Shown here: positions 36,612-45,598 of the stretch, in pieces
How the letters are laid out: every line of letters starts with the position of its first letter
Position numbering within the stretch: the first letter of the stretch is position 1
NCBI GenBank assembly: GCA_902494195.1
Contig: CABUSH010000007.1
Span: 1 to 64,000 of the forward strand
Length of the DNA stretch: 64,000 nt
Source of the DNA: an uncultured Collinsella sp.
Lineage (GTDB): Bacteria > Actinomycetota > Coriobacteriia > Coriobacteriales > Coriobacteriaceae
Reading direction: 5' to 3'
Translations under genes and position numbers: made by a program
Notes under the pieces: generated by a model
The model's input: only the letters and a program-made list of their open reading frames with translations
Databases searched by the model: none
What the model was told of the DNA's origin: nothing

Positions 36612-37031
36612 ATGATGCTCGAGAGTGGCAAATTGATGCCTTCGATTGATGCTTGGCTGCGCGAGGCCAAGGCCGATGCTTCGGCGGCAGGCTGTGGGAT
36701 GTATCTGACGCATAACGGTGTGGTGCGCGCGACGCCCAAGGCTGAGGTGCGCGGAGTCGAGACCGATGGCGTGGCGCCAGGCCACAGGGTGGGCGGCATG
36801 GTCTTTGACTACGACGCCGAAAAGGTACGGTCTGCTATCGAGACTACGCGCGCGATGCCGGGTATCGGCTATGTGCGCGTGTGGCTGGCAAGCGGCGAGC
36901 TTACCGTAGGTGACGACATCATGCTCGTGCTTATCGGCGGGGACATTCGCCCACACGTGGTCGATGCACTGCAGGCGCTCGTTGGCACCATCAAGAACGA
37001 ATGCGTGAGTGAGGTCGAGCGCGAGGCATAG
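36612..37031 (+). CDS. MoaE-like (molybdopterin synthase large-subunit family) protein
   Basis: The 139-residue protein resembles MoaE. 'SIDAWLREAKADASAAGCG' and 'HNGVVRATPK' align with the N-terminal strand/helix, 'MVFDYDAEKVRSAIETTR' with the central part, and 'IGYVRVWLASGELTVGDDIM' with the strand containing the 'GxLxVGD' motif. MoaE with MoaD puts dithiolene sulfur into precursor Z. No moaD, moaA or moaC is nearby and the C-terminal catalytic lysine region seems shortened, so this may be a repurposed orphan. GGGAG precedes two possible ATGs (36612 and 36615). Confidence 0.7.
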   Translation: MMLESGKLMPSIDAWLREAKADASAAGCGMYLTHNGVVRATPKAEVRGVETDGVAPGHRVGGMVFDYDAEKVRSAIETTRAMPGIGYVRVWLASGELTVGDDIMLVLIGGDIRPHVVDALQALVGTIKNECVSEVEREA

Positions 37032-37061
37032 AGGATTGCGTCGATAGAAGGATCGTTTATA

Positions 37062-37100
37062 AAAATGCCCACCGGTACGTGTGATACCGGCGGGCATTTT
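37062..37100. terminator. Bidirectional terminator
   Basis: AAAATGCCCACCGGTA pairs with TACCGGCGGGCATTTT (one mismatch). It lies between the converging MoaE-like and CmpB-family genes and can serve both strands. Confidence 0.9.
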
Positions 37101-37121
37101 GCGTTTTGGGCGCGGCGGGCG

Positions 37122-38351
37122 CTAAACGCGCGTGGCGTCCTTGGGGCTCATGGTCATGCTCTGGAAGCGGTTCTCCATGTAGTCGTTATCGAAATACTTG
37201 CCGTAGAACTGTGCGACGGGAATGTCCGGCTCCGTGCCGTTAACGCGCTGGTACCAGTAGTCGAGCGACTGCAGCGTCATGACGCCGTCGACCAGCATAA
37301 TGACGGTAAAGATGACGGTGGCCGAGTAGCGGCTCTTCCAGGGGATCTTGTTGATGAGCTTAAGCAGCCTCGGTAGCAGCAGCTTGATCCAGATGAGGCC
37401 ACCTAGGCCCCACAGGCAGGCAAAGCCCGTGCAGGTGCGTCCGCCCGTGAGGACCACGAGCGGATCGGGCAAACCAAACAGCGTTATGTGCGAGTAGCTC
37501 CACGAGACCACGCCAAACGCGGTCTGCATAAACCAGCCCACGAACACCTCAAAGCTCGCGCCGAGCACAGCGCTCACCAGGAAAATGATGATGGGGTTCT
37601 TTTTGTAGAAGCGGTTAAGCACCATGGTCATGAGCACGGCGCCAAATCCGTAGATGGGGCTGAAAGGGCCAAACAGCATGCCGGCGCGGTCCTGGTAGAC
37701 GCCCGGGTCGTTGACCGTCATGTGCCAGATGTCCTCGGCGATCAGGCCGAGTATGCAGCAGACAAAGAACACCCAGAACAGGTTGAAGTAGTTGAGCTTG
37801 ATGTAGCCCTCGCCGGTTTCATCGCGGCCGAGCATGCCCTCGGCGGCAGCGTCGCGGTCGAGCATCTCCTGCAGGCGGCGCTGCAGTTCGCGCTCCTGAC
37901 GCAGCGTGGGGTCGACGGTTGCCGAAAGTGCAACAAGGATGCCGAGCTGGATCGCGGGACGCAGCAGGAAGGGCCCGATGCCCTGGAGCATCACGTCGAC
38001 CAAAAGCTCGACGACGGTGAATGCAATAAGGATGTAGGACAGGCGGGCGGCGTTGCGGCGCTGGTTTTTGATAAGGTCCAGGCCAAAGATGATTAGGATG
38101 ACGGCACTTGCCGCAGAGAGCATGATGCCGGCGACGATAAGGCCGACTGCGACGAGCGTGTTGTCGCCGAGCTTTTCGGTGGCGTTGCCGTTAACAAGTG
38201 CCGTGATGACCTGCCACATAAAGGCAGCGACCGACGGGAGCGTGCCCACGCCGGAAAGGATGCACAGGACGGCGTACACCTTAATGATGAGGGGAATCTT
38301 CTTGACCTCTGTGGCGCTGGGGACGCTGGGGTCGAGTTCGTTTCGATCCAT
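37122..38351 (-). CDS. CmpB-family (putative ABC transporter permease) membrane protein
   Basis: The 409-residue protein has three to four membrane segments in the first 140 residues, a charged loop ('LRQERELQRRLQEMLDRDAA'), then a second membrane part with 'DRAGMLFGPFSPIYGFGAVL' and 'GASFEVFVGWFMQTAFGVVSW'. These motifs define the CmpB/PF06541 family of 'putative ABC transporter permeases' common in Gram-positive gut bacteria. The biochemical role is unknown. It is a single gene on the minus strand with AGAAAGG before the ATG. The doubled membrane half is longer than the core family domain. Confidence 0.85.
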   Translation of the reverse strand: MDRNELDPSVPSATEVKKIPLIIKVYAVLCILSGVGTLPSVAAFMWQVITALVNGNATEKLGDNTLVAVGLIVAGIMLSAASAVILIIFGLDLIKNQRRNAARLSYILIAFTVVELLVDVMLQGIGPFLLRPAIQLGILVALSATVDPTLRQERELQRRLQEMLDRDAAAEGMLGRDETGEGYIKLNYFNLFWVFFVCCILGLIAEDIWHMTVNDPGVYQDRAGMLFGPFSPIYGFGAVLMTMVLNRFYKKNPIIIFLVSAVLGASFEVFVGWFMQTAFGVVSWSYSHITLFGLPDPLVVLTGGRTCTGFACLWGLGGLIWIKLLLPRLLKLINKIPWKSRYSATVIFTVIMLVDGVMTLQSLDYWYQRVNGTEPDIPVAQFYGKYFDNDYMENRFQSMTMSPKDATRV

Positions 38352-38590
38352 ACAGAACCTTTCTCGCTTTGTTGTAGGTTATAAGGATACGCCGCCGACC
38401 TGCCAAAAGACAGGACGAACGTCCCAATTGCAACTTTGTAATCCCCAACGGTGGACGCGGCGGCCATCTGGGGGGCGCGGGCGCTTGCACTGGACAGACC
38501 GATAAAATGTTTGGCAACAAAACTGATTATTAGCTCGGTGGGCTTTTAAAAAGCGCTGCTCATGCGCTGGGGAGCACGTCGCGCCGTGCG

Positions 38591-38596
38591 TATAAT
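38591..38596 (+). promoter_or_regulatory. -10 box (TATAAT) upstream of purF
   Basis: A perfect TATAAT lies 43 bases before the purF start codon. No good TTGACA-like -35 is seen at 16-18 bases upstream. Confidence 0.5.
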
Positions 38597-38638
38597 AAGG
38601 CGGGTAACGCCAAAAATACGAGGCTCTGAGGGGATACC

Positions 38639-40309
38639 ATGTCTCAAGAAACCATCCGCGCGGCCGAGCGTGCCGCGGGACAGGTGAACACCATGTCGAC
38701 GTATGATCCGGACTCCGACCAGCTGCATGAGGAATGTGGCATTTTCGGCGTATGGGCGCCCGATCGCGACGTGGCTCGACTGACGTACTTTGGCCTGCGT
38801 GCGCTGCAGCACCGTGGCCAGGAATCGGCTGGAATCGCCGTGGGTGACGGCGGCACGGTTATGGTCCGCAAAGATCTGGGCCTGCTCGACCGCGTGTTCT
38901 CCAACGCCGACCTGTCGACGCTCTCCGGCCAGCTGGCCGTGGGCCACGTGCGCTATGGCACCGCCGGTGCCAAGAGCTGGGAAGCCTCTCAGCCGCACCT
39001 CTCTACCATCAACAGCGTCATTATCGCGCTCGCGCACAACGGCACCCTCGTCAACACCGACGAGCTGCGCCGTCAGCTGATCGAGCTGGGCGTGCCGTTC
39101 CTCTCCAATTCGGATTCCGAGGTCGCGACCAAGCTTATCGGCTACTTTACCCAGCGTACGGGCCACCTGCGCGAGGGTATTCGCAAGACCATGGAGCTCG
39201 TGCGCGGCGGCTACGCCATGACGCTCATCAACGAGCAGGCGCTCTACGCATTCCGCGATCCACACGGCATTCGCCCGCTCGTGCTGGGCAAGCTGGTGGA
39301 CGAGGGTCTGGACCAGGCCGATGCCGCAGCCGTTTCGCAGCTGCCGTCGCAGGACGGCGCCGCGACGGTCGACTCCGCCGTCCGTGTCACGCGCGCCGGC
39401 GGCTGGGTCGTTGCTTCCGAGACCTGCGCACTCGACATCGTGGGTGCCGAGTACGTCCGTGACGTCCGTCCCGGCGAGATCTTGCGCATCAGCGCCGAGG
39501 GCCTGGTATCCGAGCAGGGCGTGCCTGCAGCCGAAGAGCCCGCCAACTGCATCTTTGAGCAGGTCTACTTTGCCCGCCCCGACTCCATCATGAACGGCAA
39601 GAGCGTCTATGCCTGCCGTTACGACATGGGTCGTCAGCTGGCACATGAGGAGCCTGTCGAGGCCGACCTGGTCATCGGCGTGCCCGACTCCGGCCTGCCG
39701 CCTGCGGAGGGGTATTCGCACGAGAGCGGTATTCCCTTTGGCGAGGGCCTTATCAAGAACCGCTACGTGGGCCGTACGTTTATCGAGCCTACGCAGGAGT
39801 TGCGCGCCATGGGCGTGCGTATGAAACTCAACCCGCTGCGCGACAACATCGAGGGCAAGCGCCTGGTCGTCATCGACGACTCCATCGTGCGCGGCACCAC
39901 CATGGTGCAGCTCGTCAAGATGCTGCGCAACGCCGGCGCCAAGGAGATTCATATCCGCATCAACTCGCCCGAGGTCATCTGGCCGTGCTTCTACGGTATC
40001 GATACCGACGTGCAGTCGCAGCTTATCAGCGCCAACAAGACGGTCGACGAGATTTGCGAGTATATCGGCGCCGATTCGCTGGCCTTCCTTTCGGTCGAGG
40101 GCCTGCTTAAGGTCATGCCCAAGGGCGGTTACTGCGATGCGTGCTTTACCGGCCGCTACCCCGTGGCGATTCCCGAGAGCTTTGGCCGCGACAAGTTTAT
40201 GGAGGGCTTTAAGCCCCGCAACCTGGACAAGCCGCTGCACTTTGACGACGACGCCGTGATCGAGAAATACGACGACCGCAGCTGGGAAGAGGAGCACGGC
40301 GAGGCATAA
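38639..40309 (+). CDS. purF: Amidophosphoribosyltransferase
   Basis: The 556-residue protein has the N-terminal nucleophile glutaminase with Cys33 in EECGIFG after a propeptide-like leader, 'ALQHRGQESAGIA' and 'GHVRYGTAG'. The C-terminal phosphoribosyltransferase has the PRPP loop 'VVIDDSIVRGTTM'. It makes phosphoribosylamine from PRPP and glutamine, the first committed purine step. Cysteines near 'CFYGIDT' and 'CDACFTG' suggest the iron-sulfur-containing Bacillus-type enzyme. GAGGGG supports the ATG at 38639; an in-frame ATG at 38693 would shorten the leader. Confidence 0.97.
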   Translation: MSQETIRAAERAAGQVNTMSTYDPDSDQLHEECGIFGVWAPDRDVARLTYFGLRALQHRGQESAGIAVGDGGTVMVRKDLGLLDRVFSNADLSTLSGQLAVGHVRYGTAGAKSWEASQPHLSTINSVIIALAHNGTLVNTDELRRQLIELGVPFLSNSDSEVATKLIGYFTQRTGHLREGIRKTMELVRGGYAMTLINEQALYAFRDPHGIRPLVLGKLVDEGLDQADAAAVSQLPSQDGAATVDSAVRVTRAGGWVVASETCALDIVGAEYVRDVRPGEILRISAEGLVSEQGVPAAEEPANCIFEQVYFARPDSIMNGKSVYACRYDMGRQLAHEEPVEADLVIGVPDSGLPPAEGYSHESGIPFGEGLIKNRYVGRTFIEPTQELRAMGVRMKLNPLRDNIEGKRLVVIDDSIVRGTTMVQLVKMLRNAGAKEIHIRINSPEVIWPCFYGIDTDVQSQLISANKTVDEICEYIGADSLAFLSVEGLLKVMPKGGYCDACFTGRYPVAIPESFGRDKFMEGFKPRNLDKPLHFDDDAVIEKYDDRSWEEEHGEA

Positions 40310-40340
40310 AACCTGCCATATGGGGACAGGTTTATTTTGG
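40308..40340 (+). terminator. Weak hairpin after purF, with CTGTCCCC-family core
   Basis: AAACCTG pairs with CAGGTTT around a CCATATGGGGA loop, followed by ATTTTGG. The GGGGACAGG core links it to the dispersed palindrome family. It may only partly stop transcription before purM. Confidence 0.45.
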
Positions 40341-40411
40341 TAGGTTTTACCTGCTGTTTTGTTGATATGACGGCGCGTGCTGTTATGGCATGCACCGAAT
40401 CGAGGACAACT

Positions 40412-40495
40412 ATGAGCACCGTTTGGCGCCCGCGCGGCGCCACGGTAGTGGGAGAGGAAGGCTCAGATGAGCGACAGCAAGCATGTGACGTATGA
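40412..40495 (+). CDS. Possible 27-residue leader ORF overlapping purM start
   Basis: An ATG with GAGGAC seven bases upstream opens a 27-codon frame (MSTVWRPRGATVV...) that ends 29 bases inside purM, in another frame. It could couple ribosomes to purM or be chance. There is no homology to judge by. Confidence 0.25.
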   Translation: MSTVWRPRGATVVGEEGSDERQQACDV

Positions 40496-41570
40496 GGATG
40501 CCGGCGTCGATACCGCTGAGGGCGGCCGCGCCGTCGACGCGATTAAGCAGATGGTCAAGGACACCAATCGCCCCGAGGTTATCGGCGGCATCGGCGGCTT
40601 CGGTGGCCTGTTCTCGGCTGCCGCGCTTAAGGATATGGAAGACCCGATCCTGATTAGCGGTACCGACGGCGTGGGCACCAAGCTCGTGCTCGCCCAGATC
40701 ATGGACCGTCACGAGACGGTGGGCCAGGACCTGGTCGCTATGTGCGTCAACGACATTCTGGCTTCGGGCGCCGAGCCGCTGTTCTTCCTGGACTACGTCG
40801 CCATCGGTCACATCGAGGCCGAGCACATGGCAAAGATCATCAAGGGTGTGGCCGACGGCTGCAAGCTCGCGGGCTGCGCGCTCGTGGGCGGTGAGATGGC
40901 CGAGCACCCGGGCGTCATGGCTCCTGCCGACTACGACCTTGCCGGATTTACCGTGGGCGTCGTCGACCGTCCCAAGATGCTCGACCCCGCAAACGTCCGC
41001 CCGGGCGATGTGATCCTGGGCCTGCCTTCCACCGGCGTGCACTCCAACGGCTACTCGCTCGTGCGTAAGGTCATTGGCGTCGACGGCATTAAGCCGGGCA
41101 CGCCCGAGGCCGCCGCTAAGGCCGAGGAGCTGAGCCGTCCGCTCGAGGAGCTCGGCGGTGCATCGCTGGCAGACGCTCTGTTGGCCCCCACGCGCATCTA
41201 CGTCAAGCCGATCCTGGAGCTGCTGCGCGGCGGCGCCAACGTGCACGCCATCGCCCACATCACTGGCGGCGGTATTACCGAGAACCTCAACCGTGCGCTC
41301 GCCGATGACGTCGACGCCGTGGTCACCCGCAACGGTGCCGAGATGGGTTGGGACGTTCCGCCCGTCATCACCTACGTGTCGCGCCAGGCCGAGCTTGCGC
41401 CCAACGAGGCATGCAAGACCTTCAACATGGGCGTCGGCCTGTGTCTGATCGTCGCCCCCGAGGACGAGGCCGCCGTGACCGAGGCACTGGTCGCGCTGGG
41501 CGAGAAGCCGTTCCGCGTGGGCGAGTGCGTCGAGGGTTCCGGTAAGGTCGTGTACTCCGATGAGCGCTAA
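40467..41570 (+). CDS. purM: Phosphoribosylformylglycinamidine cyclo-ligase
   Basis: The 367-residue protein is AIR synthetase: 'TYEDAGVDTAEGGRAVDAI', 'ISGTDGVGTKLVLA', 'MCVNDILASGAEPLFFLDYV', 'GGEMAEHPGVM', 'HITGGGITENLNR'. It closes the imidazole ring of AIR using ATP. GAGAGGAAGG precedes the ATG. Its end overlaps purN by 11 bases, so the two are coupled. Confidence 0.97.
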   Translation: MSDSKHVTYEDAGVDTAEGGRAVDAIKQMVKDTNRPEVIGGIGGFGGLFSAAALKDMEDPILISGTDGVGTKLVLAQIMDRHETVGQDLVAMCVNDILASGAEPLFFLDYVAIGHIEAEHMAKIIKGVADGCKLAGCALVGGEMAEHPGVMAPADYDLAGFTVGVVDRPKMLDPANVRPGDVILGLPSTGVHSNGYSLVRKVIGVDGIKPGTPEAAAKAEELSRPLEELGGASLADALLAPTRIYVKPILELLRGGANVHAIAHITGGGITENLNRALADDVDAVVTRNGAEMGWDVPPVITYVSRQAELAPNEACKTFNMGVGLCLIVAPEDEAAVTEALVALGEKPFRVGECVEGSGKVVYSDER

Positions 41571-42258
41571 CGAGCAGATGGCTGCTGCCGAGGGCCTGGA
41601 CTTTGTGCCCTATACCCGTCCGACTGGCACCGATACGGCTGAGCCGCTCAAGATCGGTGTGCTCATCAGCGGTTCGGGTACCAACCTGCAAGCGCTGATC
41701 GATCTGATCGCCGCCGGCAAGCTCAACGCTTCGATTGGGCTTGTGGTGTCGAGCCGTCCTTCGGCTAAGGGTTTGCAGCGCGCTGAGCGCGCGGGCATCC
41801 AGACGCTCACGCTGTCTAAGGATGTCTACGCCGACCCCATCGCCGCCGACGAGATCATCGCGCACGAACTGCTCGAACGCGGCTGCGAGTATGTGGTCAT
41901 GGCCGGCTACATGCGCATGGTGCACACGCCGCTGCTGGCGGCGTTTCCCAACCGCGTGGTCAACTTGCATCCGGCGCTGCTGCCGAGCTTTACCGGTGCG
42001 CATGCGATTGACGATGCCTTTGCGCGCGGCGTCAAGGTAACTGGCGTGACCGTGCATTTTGCCAACGAGATCTACGACAACGGTCCCATCATCGCCCAGC
42101 GTGCGCTGGCTGTTGAGGAGGGCTGGGATGTCGACACGCTCGAGGAGCACATCCATGCGATCGAGCATGTGCTGTATCCCGAGGTCGTACAAATGCTCGC
42201 CGACGGTCGCGTCCACGTGCTGGAGAGCGGCAAGGTGGCTATCGACCCGGCGCGCTAG
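41560..42258 (+). CDS. purN: Phosphoribosylglycinamide formyltransferase
   Basis: The 232-residue protein has the GART fold: 'KIGVLISGSGTNLQALIDLI', 'VVSSRPSAKGLQRA', the catalytic Asn/His region 'RVVNLHPALLPSFTGAHAI', and 'VTVHFANEIYDNGPIIAQRA' with the catalytic Asp in YDNGP. It formylates GAR using 10-formyl-THF. An extra N-terminal segment of about 30 residues precedes the domain. A long-stem terminator follows, ending the purF-purM-purN cluster. Confidence 0.96.
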   Translation: MSANEQMAAAEGLDFVPYTRPTGTDTAEPLKIGVLISGSGTNLQALIDLIAAGKLNASIGLVVSSRPSAKGLQRAERAGIQTLTLSKDVYADPIAADEIIAHELLERGCEYVVMAGYMRMVHTPLLAAFPNRVVNLHPALLPSFTGAHAIDDAFARGVKVTGVTVHFANEIYDNGPIIAQRALAVEEGWDVDTLEEHIHAIEHVLYPEVVQMLADGRVHVLESGKVAIDPAR

Positions 42259-42308
42259 CGCGTGTAAACAGGTCACCTAGGTTTCTTTGTGACATAAGCA
42301 ATCGAAAT

Positions 42309-42358
42309 AGCCGCTTGGGGCATATGGAACCACATGTGCCCCAAGCGGCTTTTACCAT
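42309..42358 (+). terminator. Terminator after purN
   Basis: AGCCGCTTGGGGCA pairs with TGCCCCAAGCGGCT in a perfect 14-bp stem, followed by TTTA. Confidence 0.9.
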
Positions 42359-42404
42359 CTCTTCGATTTCGGGCTCCTGATAACGTGACAGGTGGGACCG
42401 AAAA

Positions 42405-42557
42405 ATGGGGGGGGTGGTTGGCTGCGCGCATGATATGGATATCAGCGGCGATTTCTCCATCTCGGTAAATAAAGATGGTTTCAAGTTCAGTATCGGTTCG
42501 AACTTCGAGGTAGCAACCCTGTTCAACGTTTTTCTTGCACTGACACCCATGTCATGA
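42405..42557 (+). CDS. Possible 50-residue small protein
   Basis: A short frame starts at the ATG before a run of eight G (42407-42414), or at 42435, giving 50 or 40 residues (core MDISGDFSISVNKDGFKFSI). The alternating hydrophobic pattern looks like beta strands, so it could be a real small protein or a fragment. No clear ribosome binding site for 42405; for 42435 the G run and GGTTGG lie upstream. The rest of 42359-42712 holds nothing else I can support. Confidence 0.3.
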   Translation: MGGVVGCAHDMDISGDFSISVNKDGFKFSIGSNFEVATLFNVFLALTPMS

Positions 42558-42712
42558 GCAAGGATAACTAGCCGGTATAGAGTCGCTTGAGCGGGTATGT
42601 GTCTGTTCAAGTGACCCATCGATTTGTTTAAGAAATAGTTAAACTACGAAACAAACGGCACGTGGGTAACTCACGACTCAGCGAGAGTAAAAGGAATAGG
42701 AGAAGAAGGTTC

Positions 42713-43936
42713 ATGTTTTGCCCCAAATGTGGCAGCAAGATTGGTGATGATGCGCGGTTCTGTACCGAATGCGGTCTGCCCTTGGGCGGGCTCTCGGGCA
42801 AGACTGCGGCCGAGGAGGGGCCCAAGGCCGAGCCGTCGGAGCGAGAATCATCGTCCGCTGAAGTCATAATGGAACCCACAGATACCGAAACGGACTCTGC
42901 GATAGGATCCGCGAATGCCGAGTCCACAGCAGAACCGAGCCCCGAGCCGGTCTCGAAGACCGCGAATAGCGGTCACTCCCAGATGTACAACTTCTTTATG
43001 CAACGCTGTCAGGTCGGCAACCGCCTAGTGCCGCAGTTTGCTATCATGATCGCCGCACTTATCGCCGCTGCAGGCATCGCTTACGCTGCTTTCATGCTCT
43101 ACAAGAACGTCATCGAGCCCAATCTCCAGCAGCAATCCGTGCAACAGGAGCAAGCGACCGAAAGGCCCAAGAAGGACGAGAGAGCGGTCGAAGAAGTTGT
43201 CTATACGTTGGAGGCAAAGTCATTGACGGCGTCTGCTCCGGTCGACCCTATGCTCGAACAGGGCGAGCGGAGGGACATGGAATGGTCCTATCCGCAACTT
43301 AAGAGCTCCACCAAAGACGACGTTGCAGACAAAATTAACAAGGCGATTCTCGAGCCCCTTCAAATTGATGCGGAGCGAACGAATCGAGCATCAGATAATG
43401 AGCAATCAGATGCTGAGTTGTACCCCGACGGCGAATTTCCCTGCATATCGAGAAACGTGACGGTTACGTACATGGATGAGAACTATTTCTGTATCCGTGA
43501 CGAGCGCTATTCGACGGGATGGGGCCCGCATGGCGGCACGGTTGTGACTGGTGTTATTTTTGATTTGCATACGGGTGATACTGTTAGTCCTCAGGATATG
43601 TTTGGCATTGATACCGAGGATCTTGCCAGTTCTATGAGTTCGGCAGTTTGGCCGTATCTTACGGAAATAGGCAGAGACAGAGAGTATCCGTCTGACTACA
43701 ACTCTATGCTCATGCGGAGCAATTCTTCAGACTATTCAATCAAGGGTTCAACATGCTTGTATGTGACATCCAAGGGGCTGGTGTATCGCACCGAAGACTA
43801 TGAGCTCGGTACTTTTGCGGACGGCAATTGCGAGATTTTGGTTGCCTCCTGGGATGATGAGTCTCAAGTTGGGTCCGAAGTAACCCCTGATGAGGTCAAG
43901 GACGGTACAACGGTGAAAGTCGATAAGGAGGACTAA
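42713..43936 (+). CDS. Zinc-ribbon, single-TM protein with DUF3298/RsiV-like ectodomain
   Basis: 407 residues from MFCPKCGSKI. A zinc ribbon (CxxC at 3-6 and 17-20) is followed by an acidic linker, a juxtamembrane motif 'FFMQRCQVGNRLVP' (94-107), one membrane helix (about 106-128) and a glutamine-rich stalk. The C-terminal domain (about 165-390) with 'GGTVVTGVIFDLHTGDTVSP' resembles the DUF3298 domain of RsiV/PdaC-like proteins. With the ribbon inside, the ectodomain would face the wall. AGAAGAAGG precedes the ATG. The next gene starts 2 bases after the stop. The paralogue at 49350 shares the juxtamembrane motif. Confidence 0.8.
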   Translation: MFCPKCGSKIGDDARFCTECGLPLGGLSGKTAAEEGPKAEPSERESSSAEVIMEPTDTETDSAIGSANAESTAEPSPEPVSKTANSGHSQMYNFFMQRCQVGNRLVPQFAIMIAALIAAAGIAYAAFMLYKNVIEPNLQQQSVQQEQATERPKKDERAVEEVVYTLEAKSLTASAPVDPMLEQGERRDMEWSYPQLKSSTKDDVADKINKAILEPLQIDAERTNRASDNEQSDAELYPDGEFPCISRNVTVTYMDENYFCIRDERYSTGWGPHGGTVVTGVIFDLHTGDTVSPQDMFGIDTEDLASSMSSAVWPYLTEIGRDREYPSDYNSMLMRSNSSDYSIKGSTCLYVTSKGLVYRTEDYELGTFADGNCEILVASWDDESQVGSEVTPDEVKDGTTVKVDKED

Positions 43937-43937
43937 C

Positions 43938-45554
43938 ATGTTCTGTCCCAACTGTGGATTTGAGCTTGATGGCGATTTGCGATACTGCACCGAGTGTGGC
44001 TATGCACTCGAAGATGCAAAGGCGGTGCTGAACTCTGCCAGCAACGAAGTGGCAGAAGAGCCTTCCGTTATCAATGAGGCTGCGGAAGAGATTTTCGCTA
44101 GTGACGAAACGGAGAAGGAGCCTTCCGCCGGTGCCGAGGCGGGGGAGGAAAAGTCGCCCGTGGAGAGCGAGCCCGTAGCGGACGAAGAAGACGACCGGCC
44201 CAAGGACGACGTGTCGTCCGATGCAACGCCTTCGATTCCAGCCGTGCGCGCCGACCGGCCAAAGCCGAGCAATCCGGTCGCCAAGCCCGTCGCGGCGCCA
44301 GCCCCTGCGCCTGCGGCGAATGTATCCGCACAGAAAAAGGACCCCAAGGCGCTCTATATCGTCGGTATCATCGTTGGCCTGGCAGCCATTGCCATCTTTA
44401 GCTACCTGCTGTTCTTTAGCAAGTCCAGCGACGACGTTGCCCATTACGGCCAGGACAAGGCCATCGTGGTAGCCCAAGAATCCAAGATTACCCCGACCGA
44501 CGCAAAGGGCGAGAAGATCAAGAAGTACTCGGTGACCCTGAACGGCGACAACGGCTACAGCACCAATGCTGAGGTTAAGGGTGACGAGGGCTTCACGGTA
44601 AGCCAGCTTCCCGATATCAAACCGGGAAAATATGCTCTTACCGTTAAGGACTCCAAGACCAAGGTTGAGTGGAGCGTTCCTGTCGAGGTGGTCGACAATT
44701 CCAAGTCCGATGAGGCCGTGAAGAATGTTTCGCTCGAGGTGCCTAAGGCTGACAGCGCAGACGCAAAGGCGGACGAGGGCGACAAAAAGGACGGAAACGC
44801 CGCTGCGGACAATGCTGCTGCATCCGCTGCCTATAAGCAAAAATGCCAGGAATATCTTGCGCGTTATGGTGAACCTCAAATGGTTGAGATTGAGGACTAT
44901 ATGTCAGCCCTTAGAGGTTTTTGCTTGGCTGATTTGGTTGATTTCGACAACGACGGCGTTTCTGAGCTCGTGACGGTTGTTAACGATATGAGCGCGGACG
45001 ATATGAAAAGCGCCTGGGACGGAAATATTGAAGAGCTTCAGAAGTCCTACACCGTAGAGGTTTGGTCGGCGGAAGACGGCGGTATCAAAAGGATATATAG
45101 CCAAAAATGGCTCGACAACTCTAACGGAGGATCGATGTACCTGCCTCTTGTTAAGGATGATGAGCAAAACGTCTTACTTGGCAAGCGTACGTACGAAATG
45201 TGCGATGCGCTCAAAGCAAAGCTCTCAGGTAAACAGATAACCTATGGCGATAACTGGTCTTTATTCGGCAAAAAGGATGATTCGCTTTCGTTGGTGTTAA
45301 ATCGCGAAGCTTGGTCCGTCTCTGTTTCTGGCGGTAATCTTGGAGACTATTACGCATCTAACGGCAAGGAGATATCCGAGAAGGATTTCAACGCGTTAAA
45401 TTCCTACACAGATTTCAATCATCAATACTGCACGTATTATTTTGTTGACTTCTCAAGCTCAAGTCAGGGATCATTTTCAGATGTGCCCGTTGTTGGTTGC
45501 AGCCAAATGTCCGACCGCACCAATAGCACACTAAAAAAGTTGGGGATTGAATAA
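43938..45554 (+). CDS. Zinc-ribbon, single-TM protein with Ca-site-like ectodomain
   Basis: The 538-residue protein starts MFCPNCGFEL; zinc-ribbon CxxC pairs are at 3-6 and 17-20. An acidic/proline-rich linker, a membrane helix (about 138-160), a strand-rich Ig-like section (about 175-265) and a C-terminal domain with 'LADLVDFDNDGVSELVTVV' (about 330) follow. This DxDxDG-type loop is seen in calcium-binding repeat domains. The ribosome binding site AAGGAGG is in the end of the preceding gene, so the pair is coupled. No enzyme motif is visible. Likely an envelope sensor or scaffold; function unknown. Confidence 0.78.
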   Translation: MFCPNCGFELDGDLRYCTECGYALEDAKAVLNSASNEVAEEPSVINEAAEEIFASDETEKEPSAGAEAGEEKSPVESEPVADEEDDRPKDDVSSDATPSIPAVRADRPKPSNPVAKPVAAPAPAPAANVSAQKKDPKALYIVGIIVGLAAIAIFSYLLFFSKSSDDVAHYGQDKAIVVAQESKITPTDAKGEKIKKYSVTLNGDNGYSTNAEVKGDEGFTVSQLPDIKPGKYALTVKDSKTKVEWSVPVEVVDNSKSDEAVKNVSLEVPKADSADAKADEGDKKDGNAAADNAAASAAYKQKCQEYLARYGEPQMVEIEDYMSALRGFCLADLVDFDNDGVSELVTVVNDMSADDMKSAWDGNIEELQKSYTVEVWSAEDGGIKRIYSQKWLDNSNGGSMYLPLVKDDEQNVLLGKRTYEMCDALKAKLSGKQITYGDNWSLFGKKDDSLSLVLNREAWSVSVSGGNLGDYYASNGKEISEKDFNALNSYTDFNHQYCTYYFVDFSSSSQGSFSDVPVVGCSQMSDRTNSTLKKLGIE

Positions 45555-45560
45555 AAGTTG

Positions 45561-45598
45561 AAAAAGGGGCCTGGAAATTGCGTCCAGGCCCCTTTTCT
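45561..45598. terminator. Bidirectional terminator
   Basis: AAGGGGCCTGGA pairs with TCCAGGCCCCTT around AATTGCG, with A and T runs on both sides. It separates the converging genes ending at 45554 and 45598. Confidence 0.9.
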
